From contig JBQLZO010000040.1 of NCBI GenBank assembly GCA_052168315.1, positions 92,079 to 156,078 of the forward strand: DNA of 64,000 bases. Reading direction: 5' to 3'. Origin of the DNA: JBQLZO01 sp052168315. Its GTDB lineage: Bacteria > Planctomycetota > Phycisphaerae > Phycisphaerales > UBA1924. A program made the translations under genes and the position numbers. The notes beneath the pieces were generated by a model that worked only from the letters and a program-made list of their open reading frames with translations, ran no database searches and had not been told where the DNA came from. Below are positions 9,044 to 17,555 of the stretch, in pieces (the stretch's first letter is position 1; every line of letters begins with the position of its first letter).

Positions 9044-9268
9044 ATGTCTGAAGCATTTGAGATTTCACTTCGTGACCTTGATCGCAAGCTGCTCGAGATG
9101 TCGCGCGACGACTTGATGGAGCAGGCCGGCCTAAATCCCGTTGAAAGCAATTGGCCGCAACCAAATGCTCTCTATCCGAACACCGACGGGCAGGCTGCTT
9201 GGAGAAAGTTCTTTAAACTCGCGGGATACGGCTTCGACGACGATCAACCGATTCGCATCGTTTCGTGA
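9044..9268 (+). CDS. small unknown acidic protein, 74 residues
   Basis: ATG at 9044 follows AAGGAAACAGA, an acceptable ribosome binding site. The N-terminal part (SEAFEISLRDLDRKLLEMSR) is a charged helix; the rest is short and has no known motif. It follows the gene at 8303 closely and ends just before the convergent gene ending at 9277. Size and position would fit the second member of a two-gene module, but no family was recognised. Confidence 0.5.
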   Translation: MSEAFEISLRDLDRKLLEMSRDDLMEQAGLNPVESNWPQPNALYPNTDGQAAWRKFFKLAGYGFDDDQPIRIVS

Positions 9269-9276
9269 TTGGTGGT

Positions 9277-9777
9277 TCACCGCTCCTGCGTCGCCACCAC
9301 CGAGATCGACTCCACGAACGGCACGCCGCCACCCTCATCGAACTCACCCATCGACTCAGCGACCTCGATCGCCCGATGGCGGGTGATCGCATCGAGCACG
9401 GCCTGCAGGCGATTGCCCCGGATCGTCACCGCGTGGCCGATGAAGTCGAGTTCGAGATCGGCCTGGGGGTCGAAGCGGGCAACGGTGAAGTAGTGGTAGC
9501 TCAGGGCGGTGATGGTGCCGTCGCGGCGGCGAAGATGCAGGCAGAGGGCGTTGACCTCGCGGGTGACGGTGAGGCAGGGGCCGATGGCATACGGGCCAAC
9601 CGAGGCGGCGGCGGGCTCGGTGGGCATGCCGGGTGTGTCCCCGGGCGTCCCCGGGCACGCGTCCCCGTTGGTGTGTTGATCGTCATGCCGGGGCGTCCCC
9701 GCCGGCGGGAGCGTTGGGTTCAAGGGGCGGGGACGGCGGAGGCGGTTGAGGGGATCGTCGGGCCGTTCAGCGTTCAT
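9277..9777 (-). CDS. unknown protein coupled to the MobF relaxase
   Basis: 166 residues from the ATG at 9777; a further in-frame ATG at 9795 exists. The start overlaps the last bases of the relaxase gene (stop at 9767), so it is translationally coupled to it. The first about 60 residues are Pro/Thr/Gly-rich and encoded by GTCCCCG-rich DNA; the second half (LTVTREVNALCLHLRRRDGT through FDPQADLELDFIGHAVTIRG) looks globular with beta strands. No family recognised. Coupling to the relaxase suggests a mobilisation accessory function. Confidence 0.6.
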   Translation of the reverse strand: MNAERPDDPLNRLRRPRPLNPTLPPAGTPRHDDQHTNGDACPGTPGDTPGMPTEPAAASVGPYAIGPCLTVTREVNALCLHLRRRDGTITALSYHYFTVARFDPQADLELDFIGHAVTIRGNRLQAVLDAITRHRAIEVAESMGEFDEGGGVPFVESISVVATQER

Positions 9778-12724
9778 GTTCTCGCCCCCTTCCACGCGTT
9801 TGATCTCGCGGGCGGCCGCGGTCGGTTGGCTTGACCGGACGCGTCACGGGTTTGGGTGTATCGCCAGAATCAGGACGGCGGGGCTCGGGTGCGGGACGCT
9901 GACCGTTCTGCTTGCTGGCGCCCCTGGCCACATCGATCGCACGGTCCCGCATCGCATCGCGTTTGGGCTTCCGCTCGGATTCGAGGCATAGCCCGCTCAG
10001 TAGTTCGATTCCCGCCAAGCGCGCCGCTGAATCATGCACCGCATCGAAGAGCGCCTGTTTGTCATCGGTATAGACCACTACAGAGTCTCTGCCGCGGCTG
10101 ATGGACACATAGAACTGCTCGGCGCTGGCCGCGCCCTGCGAGGCGCTCGACTGCACGAGGATCGCCCGGGAGGCATCACGCCCTTGGGCCGCGTGTGAGG
10201 TCAGGACCGAGGCGTAGGACAGATGCCCGAAGTCACGCGGCACGATCTTCTTCACGCCCTTGCCACGCCCGGACTTGCCGCCATCGAGCACGATCGCGCC
10301 ATGCTCGGTGAAGCCCGTCACCGTGTGCACCCCGCCGTTGACCAGCCGGGCGCGGCCATCGACCGTGCGGCCGTTGCGGGTGATCCGCACGCGATCGCCC
10401 ACGGCCAGATCAATGCTTTCGGGCTTGTAGACCTGGAACCGATCCGCGTTGCCGATCGGCAGGTCGATCTCCACGCCACGCGGCGTGCGGGCGCGCACCA
10501 CTTCATGGCCGTCCTTGTTCTTGTGCGTGCCGAGGATCTCGCACGCATCGCCGGCAACCACACCCTTGGCGTGCTGGTGGAAGCAGGCGAAGAGCCCTTT
10601 CTCGTAGTTCCGGGGCTCGGCCCGCTCCGCCTCGGTCCAGCGGGTGTCGCGCAACCGGCGGTACTCATGATCCTCGCCGATGATCCGACCGGCCGCCCGT
10701 TCCTCGCTGCGGATCGCCCGGGCCACGGCGTTGCCTTCGGCGTGCGTCGGTGATATCACCACCGCCGACTTGCCCGACGCGGTGGTGGCCATGTAGTCAT
10801 TGGTCGCGGCGCGGATGCGGGCATCGCGATCCTTGATCTCGTGGAAGGCGCCGAGGCGGTCGAGCCGCTCGATGCTCTCGTCAATCTTGTCTTTGGAGAG
10901 CGCCATCACCGCCTCGCGGTAGAGCCCCTTCTGGCGGCGGATGCTGGTCAGTTCCGCCGGCGTGATGCCGCCCAGGCGTTCGAGCACACGGAGCGCATCG
11001 CCGCGCTCGACCGGTTTATGCTGGCGCTGATCGCCGCACAGCACCACGCGGGCGTCGTGCTTTTTGGCGAGATCGAAGAGCTTCTTCATCGTGCCGGCAC
11101 CGAGCAGCCCGGCCTCGTCGACCCAGAGCACGCCGCCGCCGTTCCGGTTCTTGAGACCTTCCTGCAGCCTGCGATCGCTGAGCAGCTTGGACACCGTGTC
11201 GGCGCTCGTAAAGCCCTTTGCACGCAGTCCCTCGCTCCCCCTTGCCGCATCGGCGGTCGGCGCGACCACCACCACCGAGTGTCCGCCGGCACGGATGGCC
11301 TCAATGGCCTCCGTCATCATCGTGGTCTTGCCCACGCCCGCCGCCCCGCGGATCGCCATCACGCGATCCCTGCTGTCGAGCACATGCCCAACCGCCTTGC
11401 GCTGGTCGGCATCGAGACGCTCGTCCTTGATCGTCCAGTCTTCGCCATTGGCCTTGCGGATGCGATCGCGGATCGGAGCGCACTTGCCCTTGCCATCCAC
11501 GGCGTACTGCACCATGGACTTCTCCTCTCCGAGTACGCCCTGCGTGGTGACAATCCGCTCGCCCCGCACCATGCGAGAGAGCAGCGGCTGCTGATCGAGA
11601 ACCTTCCAGATCGAGTCCACATCGGTCCGCCCGATGCCCGCCCTCAGGGCCTCGGCGGCCAGCCGCCGCATGGGCATAGTCGACCGTCGCTCGAAGCAAT
11701 GCGCGATCGCGTGCGCCACCGCAAGCTCGGCCGGATCACGAGGCGATGGACCGTCATCATCGCCCCCCACCCCAACAGCCGCCGGCGGGTTGCGCCCATC
11801 CCGATCGATGCTCGCCAGCAATGCCTTCTCATCATCGCTCAGTCGTCCCTGCCAGCGGGTGTGCAGGTCGGCGATGCTGGTGAACTTGTCCTTGGCGCTC
11901 CGCGTACGGGCGCCGAGCTGCCCCTTGGCCACCGGATCCGTGATGCCCTTCTCGGCGGCGTACGCCTCAATCTCCTTAGTGCGGCCCGAGTACTTCTCGA
12001 CCAGACTCCTTGGAATGCGATCCAGATCCCAGCCCGTGGCCGTGCGGGTGATCGGATAGCCGATGCTCTGCAGCCCCTGCGCCAACCGGCTGTGGAACGC
12101 GGCCTGGTAATAGGGCGCATCCCGCTTGAGATGCCGGAACTGCCCGGCCTTCCATGCTTCCTCGACCTCGTCGTAGGTCGCGTTGAATACGAAGCAGTGG
12201 GCGTGCAGGTGCGGATCGGGCTCGGGGTGGTCATCGGGCTTGGCCTTGACGGGGCGGGCCGTCAGATGCACGAACTCACCCCAGACCAGATTGCCGGTGG
12301 TGCGATCCTCCTGCTTGCCGCCCTTGCGGACGCGCGTCGCCGCATCGGCCTCGATGTCCAGCATCGTCTGATGCACGACCGCGCGGAACACCTCGACGAT
12401 CCGCTCATCGCCATGGATCGCGTGCAGGAGTGAGACGCCCTTGGGCGCGTGGAAGTTCATGTCATAGCCGATGGTGCGATCGAGCCGTTGGCGCATGGTC
12501 AACCGCTCACCGGTCATCGGGTGCCGGTTCTCGGTCAGCGCGATGAAGCCATCGCGTGTGACGCTCGGATTACCCGCATCCAGCAGCCCGAGCCGTTCGG
12601 CACCCTTACCGCCCCAGCGGCCGGCGATCTCATGGCCGTCGATGTAATAGTCCTCGCGCGTCAGCCCCTGCGTGAAGTACGACTGGGCGGCCGCGGCGTT
12701 CTCGCTCTGGTGGATCCGCAGCAT
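9767..12724 (-). CDS. MobF-family relaxase-helicase (TrwC/TraI type)
   Basis: Nicks the transfer origin, stays bound to the DNA 5' end and unwinds the strand for transfer. 985 residues. The N-terminal relaxase domain (1 to about 300) shows the catalytic tyrosines in EDYYIDG (residues 24-30) and the metal triad His172, His174 and His176 in PHLHAHCFVFN. The C-terminal RecD-like helicase has Walker A GAAGVGKT (460-467), Walker B VLWVDEAGLLG and later VSISRGRD motifs. Length and order match TrwC/TraI, slightly shorter because the C-terminal extension is reduced. The start at 12724 faces a region with the duplicated leader and ardC, a usual place for an origin of transfer. With the coupling ATPase it makes a mobilisation module. 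Confidence 0.93.
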   Translation of the reverse strand: MLRIHQSENAAAAQSYFTQGLTREDYYIDGHEIAGRWGGKGAERLGLLDAGNPSVTRDGFIALTENRHPMTGERLTMRQRLDRTIGYDMNFHAPKGVSLLHAIHGDERIVEVFRAVVHQTMLDIEADAATRVRKGGKQEDRTTGNLVWGEFVHLTARPVKAKPDDHPEPDPHLHAHCFVFNATYDEVEEAWKAGQFRHLKRDAPYYQAAFHSRLAQGLQSIGYPITRTATGWDLDRIPRSLVEKYSGRTKEIEAYAAEKGITDPVAKGQLGARTRSAKDKFTSIADLHTRWQGRLSDDEKALLASIDRDGRNPPAAVGVGGDDDGPSPRDPAELAVAHAIAHCFERRSTMPMRRLAAEALRAGIGRTDVDSIWKVLDQQPLLSRMVRGERIVTTQGVLGEEKSMVQYAVDGKGKCAPIRDRIRKANGEDWTIKDERLDADQRKAVGHVLDSRDRVMAIRGAAGVGKTTMMTEAIEAIRAGGHSVVVVAPTADAARGSEGLRAKGFTSADTVSKLLSDRRLQEGLKNRNGGGVLWVDEAGLLGAGTMKKLFDLAKKHDARVVLCGDQRQHKPVERGDALRVLERLGGITPAELTSIRRQKGLYREAVMALSKDKIDESIERLDRLGAFHEIKDRDARIRAATNDYMATTASGKSAVVISPTHAEGNAVARAIRSEERAAGRIIGEDHEYRRLRDTRWTEAERAEPRNYEKGLFACFHQHAKGVVAGDACEILGTHKNKDGHEVVRARTPRGVEIDLPIGNADRFQVYKPESIDLAVGDRVRITRNGRTVDGRARLVNGGVHTVTGFTEHGAIVLDGGKSGRGKGVKKIVPRDFGHLSYASVLTSHAAQGRDASRAILVQSSASQGAASAEQFYVSISRGRDSVVVYTDDKQALFDAVHDSAARLAGIELLSGLCLESERKPKRDAMRDRAIDVARGASKQNGQRPAPEPRRPDSGDTPKPVTRPVKPTDRGRPRDQTRGRGREHER

Positions 12725-13077
12725 GGGCGCACCTTACGAAGCGGGATCGATCGATCACAACAGTGTCCCCGGCCCACGCATTATGCCATCTGTTTCGAAC
12801 GGTGGCGGGGACGGTGTTGTGTGGATGCGTTCTTTCTGGCTGGTTGGTGGACGCCATGCCTGGCAGCGCTGCCCGCCGGGCACAAGCCGCCGTCCGGCTT
12901 CCGCGCTCCGCAAGGGCTGCGCTTGTGCAGCCGGCAGACCCGGGCTCATGCGAAAACGCATGAGGCTCCGGGCGGCTGTGGCTTGTCCCCGTGCCCCGGC
13001 CCCCGAGATGGAGGCCGGGTCGGGCACCGCCGCCCTTGTGAAGGCATGGCCAACCAGCATCAGAAAGGAGCAACGCC
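12725..13077. other. region between relaxase and ardC; possible oriT plus structured leader
   Basis: Divergent promoter region. Bases 12725-12803 include a GATCGATCGATC run and could hold the origin of transfer, which in MobF systems often lies beside the relaxase gene; no nick site can be recognised. Bases 12804-13077 are the first copy of the duplicated leader described separately. Confidence 0.35.
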
Positions 13078-13080
13078 ATG
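12804..13080 (+). promoter_or_regulatory. duplicated structured leader, copy A (upstream of ardC)
   Basis: Recurs at 20188-20433. Shared parts include CGGGGACGGTGTTG near the 5' end, a long block through GTCCGGCTTCCGCGCT, the segment GTGCAGCCGGCAGACCCGGG, and the 3' end CATGG..CAAA/CAGC..GAAAGGAG before an ATG. Predicted folding: a stem CCGGCT (12894-12899) with AGCCGG (12929-12934) enclosing CGCAAG/CTTGTG, then a hairpin CCCGG-CTCATGCG-AAAA-CGCATGAG-CCGGG at 12939-12972. In copy B the inner stem is one pair shorter but remains perfect. Likely a 5' untranslated regulatory RNA; no known family was identified. Confidence 0.6.
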
Positions 13081-13128
13081 ACCACACACCATCCCAACCG
13101 TTCAACGCACACATGGAGGCGCGTGTGA
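13078..13128 (+). CDS. 16-codon leader ORF overlapping the ardC start
   Basis: ATG at 13078 sits at the standard distance from the GAAAGGAG site, in the position where copy B of the leader starts its real gene. It encodes MTTHHPNRSTHTWRRV and stops at 13126-13128. The ardC frame opens inside it (ATG 13113, or GTG 13125, whose GTG overlaps the TGA). A GGAGG at 13115-13119 lies 5 bases before GTG 13125. This arrangement suggests translational coupling or an upstream regulatory peptide; alternatively it is the relic of a frameshift in the ardC 5' end. Confidence 0.4.
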   Translation: MTTHHPNRSTHTWRRV

Positions 13129-14078
13129 GCCGCGGCCCCAACGCCGCATCCGATCCCAACGGCAAGGCCGAGTCCGCCAGCACGATCGTCCGCGAATCCC
13201 TCGACACCCTGAGCGAGCAACTCGCCGAGGGCAACAGCCAGCAGCTCGATGCGTTCCTCCGCGTGATGGGCCGCTTCCATCGCTACAGCCTGGGGAACCT
13301 TCTCCTGATCCTGTGCCAGCGGCCGGACGCCACCCGCGTCGCCGGCTTCCACACCTGGCGCTCATTGGGCCGCACCGTCCGCAAGGGTGAGAAGGGCATC
13401 GCGATACTCGCTCCGATGCGGCTCAAGCCCCGCAAGGACGATAAGTCCAAGGGCAGCACTTCCGCCGAGAATGACAGCGGCGAGGACAAAGCCTGCATCC
13501 GCTTCCGCGTTGTGCATGTGTTCGACATCTCACAGACCGACGGCGATCCGCTCCCCGAGCCCGCCCGCATCGGCGGCGATCCGGGCGAAGCACTCGCCTG
13601 CCTCGAACACGCGATCACCAGCAGCGGCATCGTGCTCAACACGGTGGACACGCTGGGCAACGCCGATGGCGTCTCCCGCGGCGGCACCATCGAGGTGCGT
13701 GAGGGACTGAGCGATGCTGTGCGATTCTCCGTGCTGGTGCACGAGTGGGCCCACGAATTACTGCACCACGCCGGCAAGGACGATCCGGCCGTCGAGCGTC
13801 CCAGCAAGACCGTCCGCGAGACCGAGGCCGAGGCGGTGGCCTTTGTCGTCAGCCACTCCATCGGGCTCGACACCAACACGGCCAGCGCCGACTACATCCG
13901 TATGTACGCCGGCGATCCGAATACCCTCGCCGCTTCGCTTGATCGAATCCAGCGCACGGCCTGCACCATCATCGAAGCGATCGAGCAGGATCAATCCAAT
14001 GCGCCCGCCAACACGGAGGCACCACCCGGGGCATCCCAGGCTGTCGCCGCCCACGCTCACGCTCGGAGGCAGCGATGA
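13113..14078 (+). CDS. ardC: ArdC-family antirestriction protein (ssDNA binding plus zinc metallopeptidase domain)
   Basis: Protects incoming single-stranded DNA from restriction during transfer. 321 residues from ATG 13113; GTG 13125 with GGAGG five bases before it is equally likely. The N-terminal DUF1738-type domain carries the block SLGNLLLILCQRPDATRVAG and HTWRSLGRTVRKGEKGIAIL; the C-terminal peptidase-like domain has HEWAHELLHH with HExxH beginning at residue 210. Length is close to the usual about 300. A hypothetical gene follows with ATGA overlap. Context beside a MobF relaxase fits an antirestriction gene expressed early in the recipient. Expression is probably controlled through the leader at 12804-13080. 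Confidence 0.88.
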   Translation: MEARVSRGPNAASDPNGKAESASTIVRESLDTLSEQLAEGNSQQLDAFLRVMGRFHRYSLGNLLLILCQRPDATRVAGFHTWRSLGRTVRKGEKGIAILAPMRLKPRKDDKSKGSTSAENDSGEDKACIRFRVVHVFDISQTDGDPLPEPARIGGDPGEALACLEHAITSSGIVLNTVDTLGNADGVSRGGTIEVREGLSDAVRFSVLVHEWAHELLHHAGKDDPAVERPSKTVRETEAEAVAFVVSHSIGLDTNTASADYIRMYAGDPNTLAASLDRIQRTACTIIEAIEQDQSNAPANTEAPPGASQAVAAHAHARRQR

Positions 14079-14527
14079 GCCGGGCGAACCTCACCCTGCA
14101 CGCCGTCGATCCGCAGCGGCTCGCGGCCGGGCACTGGTGCCACGAGCGGGACCGCACCATCGACGAGGGCGATATCTATGCCGCCTACAGCGCTGATCGC
14201 ATCGGCATGGAGGGTGCCGTCCGCCGACCGTTCCGCTTCAAGAATCAGTTCTGGGTCACCACGGGTATCAAGGGCAGCTCGACCGACTTCATCATCGAAG
14301 CCTACCGGCTCGTGCCCGTCGAACAGTTCGAGGGGAATGCTCTGAATTACCACGAGAAGACCCGGGACGGCGAGGCCGCCCGCAATGATCCCATGGGCTT
14401 CTACCACGCCATCCGCGTCAAACACGGCGGCAAGGACTGGGTGCTGTGCGGACCGGCGGTGGGATTCGTGCCGGGGCAGGAAGCCCAGCCCGACCTGTTC
14501 GGTGCTCTGGAGCGGGGAGGGCGGTAG
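14075..14527 (+). CDS. unknown protein coupled to ardC
   Basis: 150 residues; the ATG overlaps the ardC stop (ATGA). No membrane segment or signal. The protein has well-defined globular features such as GHWCHERDRTIDEGDIYAAY, FWVTTGIKGSSTDFIIEAYR and FYHAIRVKHGGKDWVLCGPA, but no family I can name. Coupling to ardC suggests a second early gene, for example another defence-evasion or single-strand DNA protein. The function is not shown by the sequence. Confidence 0.65.
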   Translation: MSRANLTLHAVDPQRLAAGHWCHERDRTIDEGDIYAAYSADRIGMEGAVRRPFRFKNQFWVTTGIKGSSTDFIIEAYRLVPVEQFEGNALNYHEKTRDGEAARNDPMGFYHAIRVKHGGKDWVLCGPAVGFVPGQEAQPDLFGALERGGR

Positions 14528-14556
14528 CGAGCGAAGCCTGAATATTCATCGCACCA

Positions 14557-15027
14557 TCACGCGGCGTGTTCGGGCACGCGCCTATGTCCATCGGGATCAT
14601 TCATGGGCTCGACCTCAACCCGCGTCACCAGCCGGGCACCCAGCGCATCGAGCACCCGGCGGGCGCGATCCACCGTGATGCCGTGGTACTCGTTCCGCTC
14701 GTCCCGCGAGACCATCGTCTCATCGACATCGAGCCGACGGGCAAGTTCACGTTGCGTCATCCCGCGGGCGATCCGCAGGCCGATGAGCACCTGGCCGAGC
14801 CCGTGCAGATTGTCGAACTCACTGAACTGGCCCCGCTTGAGCCGCTCGTAGCTCTCGACCTCCTCGACCAACTGATGATGGAACGAATCGAGCGGTTCTC
14901 TCAGTTTGGCGATCTGTGCCTCGGTGAAGCCCTGTTGCTTCCACGCCCGCACATGCTCGGCCAGCCTGGCACGCTCGGCCTCGATGCGAGCGAGAGCCTG
15001 TTGGTATTCGGATTCATTGCGGATCAT
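14557..15027 (-). CDS. XRE-type HTH regulator, probable antitoxin of the Fic gene
   Basis: 156 residues from ATG 15027 (GGAAGG about 10 bases upstream). The N-terminal half is a long charged helix (SEYQQALARIEAERARLAEH onward); the C-terminal half is a Cro/C1-type helix-turn-helix (GQVLIGLRIARGMTQRELAR, RLDVDETMVSRDERNEYHGI). This layout resembles HigA-like and Xre antitoxins with an added helical region. It is divergent from the Fic gene across a 264-base gap. A clear promoter for this gene lies at 15129-15157. The frame is open up to a GTG at 15123, but the extra N-terminus is not protein-like. Confidence 0.75.
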   Translation of the reverse strand: MIRNESEYQQALARIEAERARLAEHVRAWKQQGFTEAQIAKLREPLDSFHHQLVEEVESYERLKRGQFSEFDNLHGLGQVLIGLRIARGMTQRELARRLDVDETMVSRDERNEYHGITVDRARRVLDALGARLVTRVEVEPMNDPDGHRRVPEHAA

Positions 15028-15128
15028 GGCAGCCTTGCCTTCCGACAGTCGTCCACGCTTCCACCGGCCCCGTCGGAGGCCGCCGAGCGGAGGTGAAGGC
15101 ATCGCGATTCCATGCGTCCACACTCTAC

Positions 15129-15157
15129 ATTTTAGTCTTCTATGACAAAAAGGTCAA
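15129..15157 (-). promoter_or_regulatory. sigma70-type promoter for the XRE gene
   Basis: On the minus strand: -35 TTGACC (15152-15157), 17-base spacer, -10 TAAAAT (15129-15134). The region is AT-rich compared with its surroundings. Transcription would start near 15122, leaving a leader of about 95 bases before the ATG at 15027. Confidence 0.55.
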
Positions 15158-15291
15158 GTATAGCCCTCGGAGCCAGCTCCCGCTCCTTTGGGCCGGGTTA
15201 TTGGCCAAACAGTGCCATTGACGATTTAATGACGCTTGCTATCGCTCATTATTTATGCCATAGTGATCGATACAGGAGCTCGCTATCGATC

Positions 15292-16446
15292 ATGATCTGG
15301 AACTGGCAACAACCCGACTGGCCTGAATTCACCTGGAATCGGCCGCGATTCGAGAACGCCGAGCGTGCGTTCCTCGTCGGCGGTGGTGTGATTGTTGGGG
15401 CGGTGGGGCACCTCGATCCCGACAGCGAGAACGCCCTGCTGGTCGAGATCTACACCTGCGAAGCCATGAAAACCTCTGAGATCGAGGGCGAGCTGCTCGA
15501 CCGGGACAGCGTGCAATCGTCGATCCGCCGACAGCTCGGACTGGCCAGCGATCCGGCGAAGGTGCGTGCGGCCGAGGAGGGTATCGCCACGCTCATGGTC
15601 GATCTTGACCGGCACGCCGCCGAACCGCTCACCCATGAGACACTGTTCGCCTGGCACCGCATGCTCACGCAGGGGCGCCGGGATCTCCGCGATGTCGGGC
15701 GGTATCGCACCCACGCCGAGCCCATGCAGGTGATCTCGGGGCCGCTGCATCGGCCCACGGTGCATTTCGAGGCTCCACCGTCCGCACGCATGCCGGAGGA
15801 GATGGAGCGGTTCATCGACTGGTTCAATCGCACCGCGCCCGGCGGCGGCGAGCCCATGCCCGCCATCACGCGAGCAGGGATCGCTCACTTGTATTTCGTC
15901 TCGATCCATCCCTTCGAGGACGGCAACGGACGCATCGGCCGGGCGATCGCCGAGAAGGCGCTCGCACAGGGTCTGGGCAGCCCGACGCTGACCGCGCTCG
16001 CCGACACCATCATGCTCCGCCGGCCGGAGTACTACCACGAGCTGGAACTGGCCAACAAACGCAACGAGATGACGCCATGGCTGGCCTGGTTCGCGGGCAT
16101 CACGCTCGAAGCCCAGCGACGCACGCAGGCACGGGTGGACTTCACCCTCGACAAGGCCCGGCTGCTCGATCGGCTCAGGGTACAACTCAACCAGCGTCAG
16201 GAGAAGGCGCTGCTCCGCATGTTCCGCGAAGGCCCGGACGGCTTCAAGGGCGGGCTGAGTGCCGGGAACTATCACTCGATCACCGATGCCACGCCGGCGA
16301 CCGCCACCCGCGACCTGGCCGACCTCGTCGAGAAAGGTGCCCTCACCCGCACCGGCGAGAAGAAACACACCCGCTATCACCTGGCCATCCCGCTCAGACC
16401 GGTCCCACGCGTCACCATCGCGGATGACGGCGAGGTGCAGGGCTGA
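15292..16446 (+). CDS. Fic family AMPylator with DUF4172-like N-terminus
   Basis: Transfers AMP (or another NMP) to target proteins. 384 residues from ATG 15292, chosen because the protein then begins IWNWQQPDWPEFTW, the DUF4172-type start, with AGGAG 13 bases upstream. The catalytic motif HPFEDGNGRIGR starts at His206. An inhibitory helix motif of type (S/T)xxxE(G/N) is present as TSEIEG at residues 61-66, so this is a class II self-inhibited Fic protein. The C-terminal part (about 280-384) is a winged-helix-like domain (RQEKALLRMFREGPDGFKGG). It is divergent from an XRE gene, as in regulated toxin loci, though the internal inhibitory motif means a separate antitoxin is not strictly required. 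Confidence 0.88.
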   Translation: MIWNWQQPDWPEFTWNRPRFENAERAFLVGGGVIVGAVGHLDPDSENALLVEIYTCEAMKTSEIEGELLDRDSVQSSIRRQLGLASDPAKVRAAEEGIATLMVDLDRHAAEPLTHETLFAWHRMLTQGRRDLRDVGRYRTHAEPMQVISGPLHRPTVHFEAPPSARMPEEMERFIDWFNRTAPGGGEPMPAITRAGIAHLYFVSIHPFEDGNGRIGRAIAEKALAQGLGSPTLTALADTIMLRRPEYYHELELANKRNEMTPWLAWFAGITLEAQRRTQARVDFTLDKARLLDRLRVQLNQRQEKALLRMFREGPDGFKGGLSAGNYHSITDATPATATRDLADLVEKGALTRTGEKKHTRYHLAIPLRPVPRVTIADDGEVQG

Positions 16447-16550
16447 TCGCTCGCGGGCGCAGTGACCGTGAATGTTGCGGCACCTTCAGGTTCCTACCGC
16501 CCGAGATGGCGGAGAACATTCGGGCACGGATGAGGCGACACTGAGACCAA

Positions 16551-17555
16551 CTACTTGCCCCGCGCAATGTCAATTTGAAGCTGAATCCCCTCGTCCAACT
16601 GACGCCCCATCTCATGCAGTATGGTGTCGGCGTCATCGGACTCCCTCCGCAAGTCCATGTATTTCACCAGCGCCATCGTTGATGAGGCTTCGCTCGCAAG
16701 CGCCTCAGATCGCTTGACCCAACCCTCTATTCGCGCGAATCGGAGAGGCGACCCGAACGAAGTTTGTGCTGTTTCGCGCCGCTTGTGAAATTCTACGAAC
16801 CCTGATCGCGTTTGAGTGTCGATATCGGCTGTAAGAGAATCGAAGTCGAATGTGCCGCAAAAGAATGCCACCCTGATTGCCTCGTCAAGGTCATCGGTTT
16901 GCAAGCCATCCTGAGCCAGGAACTCAATCGTGGACACGAGTTCGGAGAACCGCCGTGAGGCTGCATCGGACAGCACCTTCCCAAGGCTATCGTTTGTCGA
17001 GGGTTTCTTAGCCCGTAAAGCAGCTGACAATCTGCCGAAAGCGCCGTCCCAGTCGCCGGGAGAACGACCGCCCTTGAACCTGGCACGCTCCAGCAAATCG
17101 GCAGCAGATGCAGATTGTGGAATTTGCCCGCCCCAACTCATGCCAACGGGCCGCAACCGCTCAAAGAGTTCGCACGCGAGTTCGTGATACTCCCACGCCA
17201 CGCGCCATGAAATCTCCGAGTGGGTGGCAGCAGCGTGATAGCACTCGTTCCGAAGTGCATGGGCTTGGGCAGCGAAGTTCCGTTCGTCTTTTGTGATGTC
17301 CCCGAGCCGAAACAGTAGGTCCATCTTCGGCGTAAACCTCTGGTCGCGTGCTGCTTCCCGATCTTTGGTACTCAACTTCGGAGCCGAAAGCCATGAAGCG
17401 TCTCGCAACAAGTAGTGTCGGCATCGTTCATGGGCAAGCACTTCAACCACATTGTCGCAAAGAATCAGGGACAGACGGGCGTACTGCGTGCCCTTCTCGT
17501 GAAGGTATGCCCCTGCGAGCTGCAGTTGTTCAACATAGCAAACGATCTGTTCCAT
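16551..17555 (-). CDS. unknown protein with HEPN-like RNxxxH motif
   Basis: 334 residues from the ATG at 17555; the frame extends to 17690 but that part overlaps the AbiEi-like gene and looks non-coding. The N-terminal third is helical and contains HALRNECYHAA with Arg102, Asn103 and His107, the R(N)x3H pattern of HEPN ribonucleases. The rest has helical segments such as RRFSELVSTIEFLAQDGLQT without other motifs. HEPN proteins are common toxins and abortive-infection effectors. It overlaps by 26 bases the DUF6088/AbiEi-like gene, which is normally followed by an AbiEii nucleotidyltransferase. The HEPN assignment rests on one motif and is moderate. Confidence 0.55.
   Translation of the reverse strand: MEQIVCYVEQLQLAGAYLHEKGTQYARLSLILCDNVVEVLAHERCRHYLLRDASWLSAPKLSTKDREAARDQRFTPKMDLLFRLGDITKDERNFAAQAHALRNECYHAAATHSEISWRVAWEYHELACELFERLRPVGMSWGGQIPQSASAADLLERARFKGGRSPGDWDGAFGRLSAALRAKKPSTNDSLGKVLSDAASRRFSELVSTIEFLAQDGLQTDDLDEAIRVAFFCGTFDFDSLTADIDTQTRSGFVEFHKRRETAQTSFGSPLRFARIEGWVKRSEALASEASSTMALVKYMDLRRESDDADTILHEMGRQLDEGIQLQIDIARGK

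Noticed and set aside
10841..12433. 530-codon open frame on the plus strand within the relaxase
   Set aside because: Antisense shadow; the minus strand shows clear MobF and helicase motifs.
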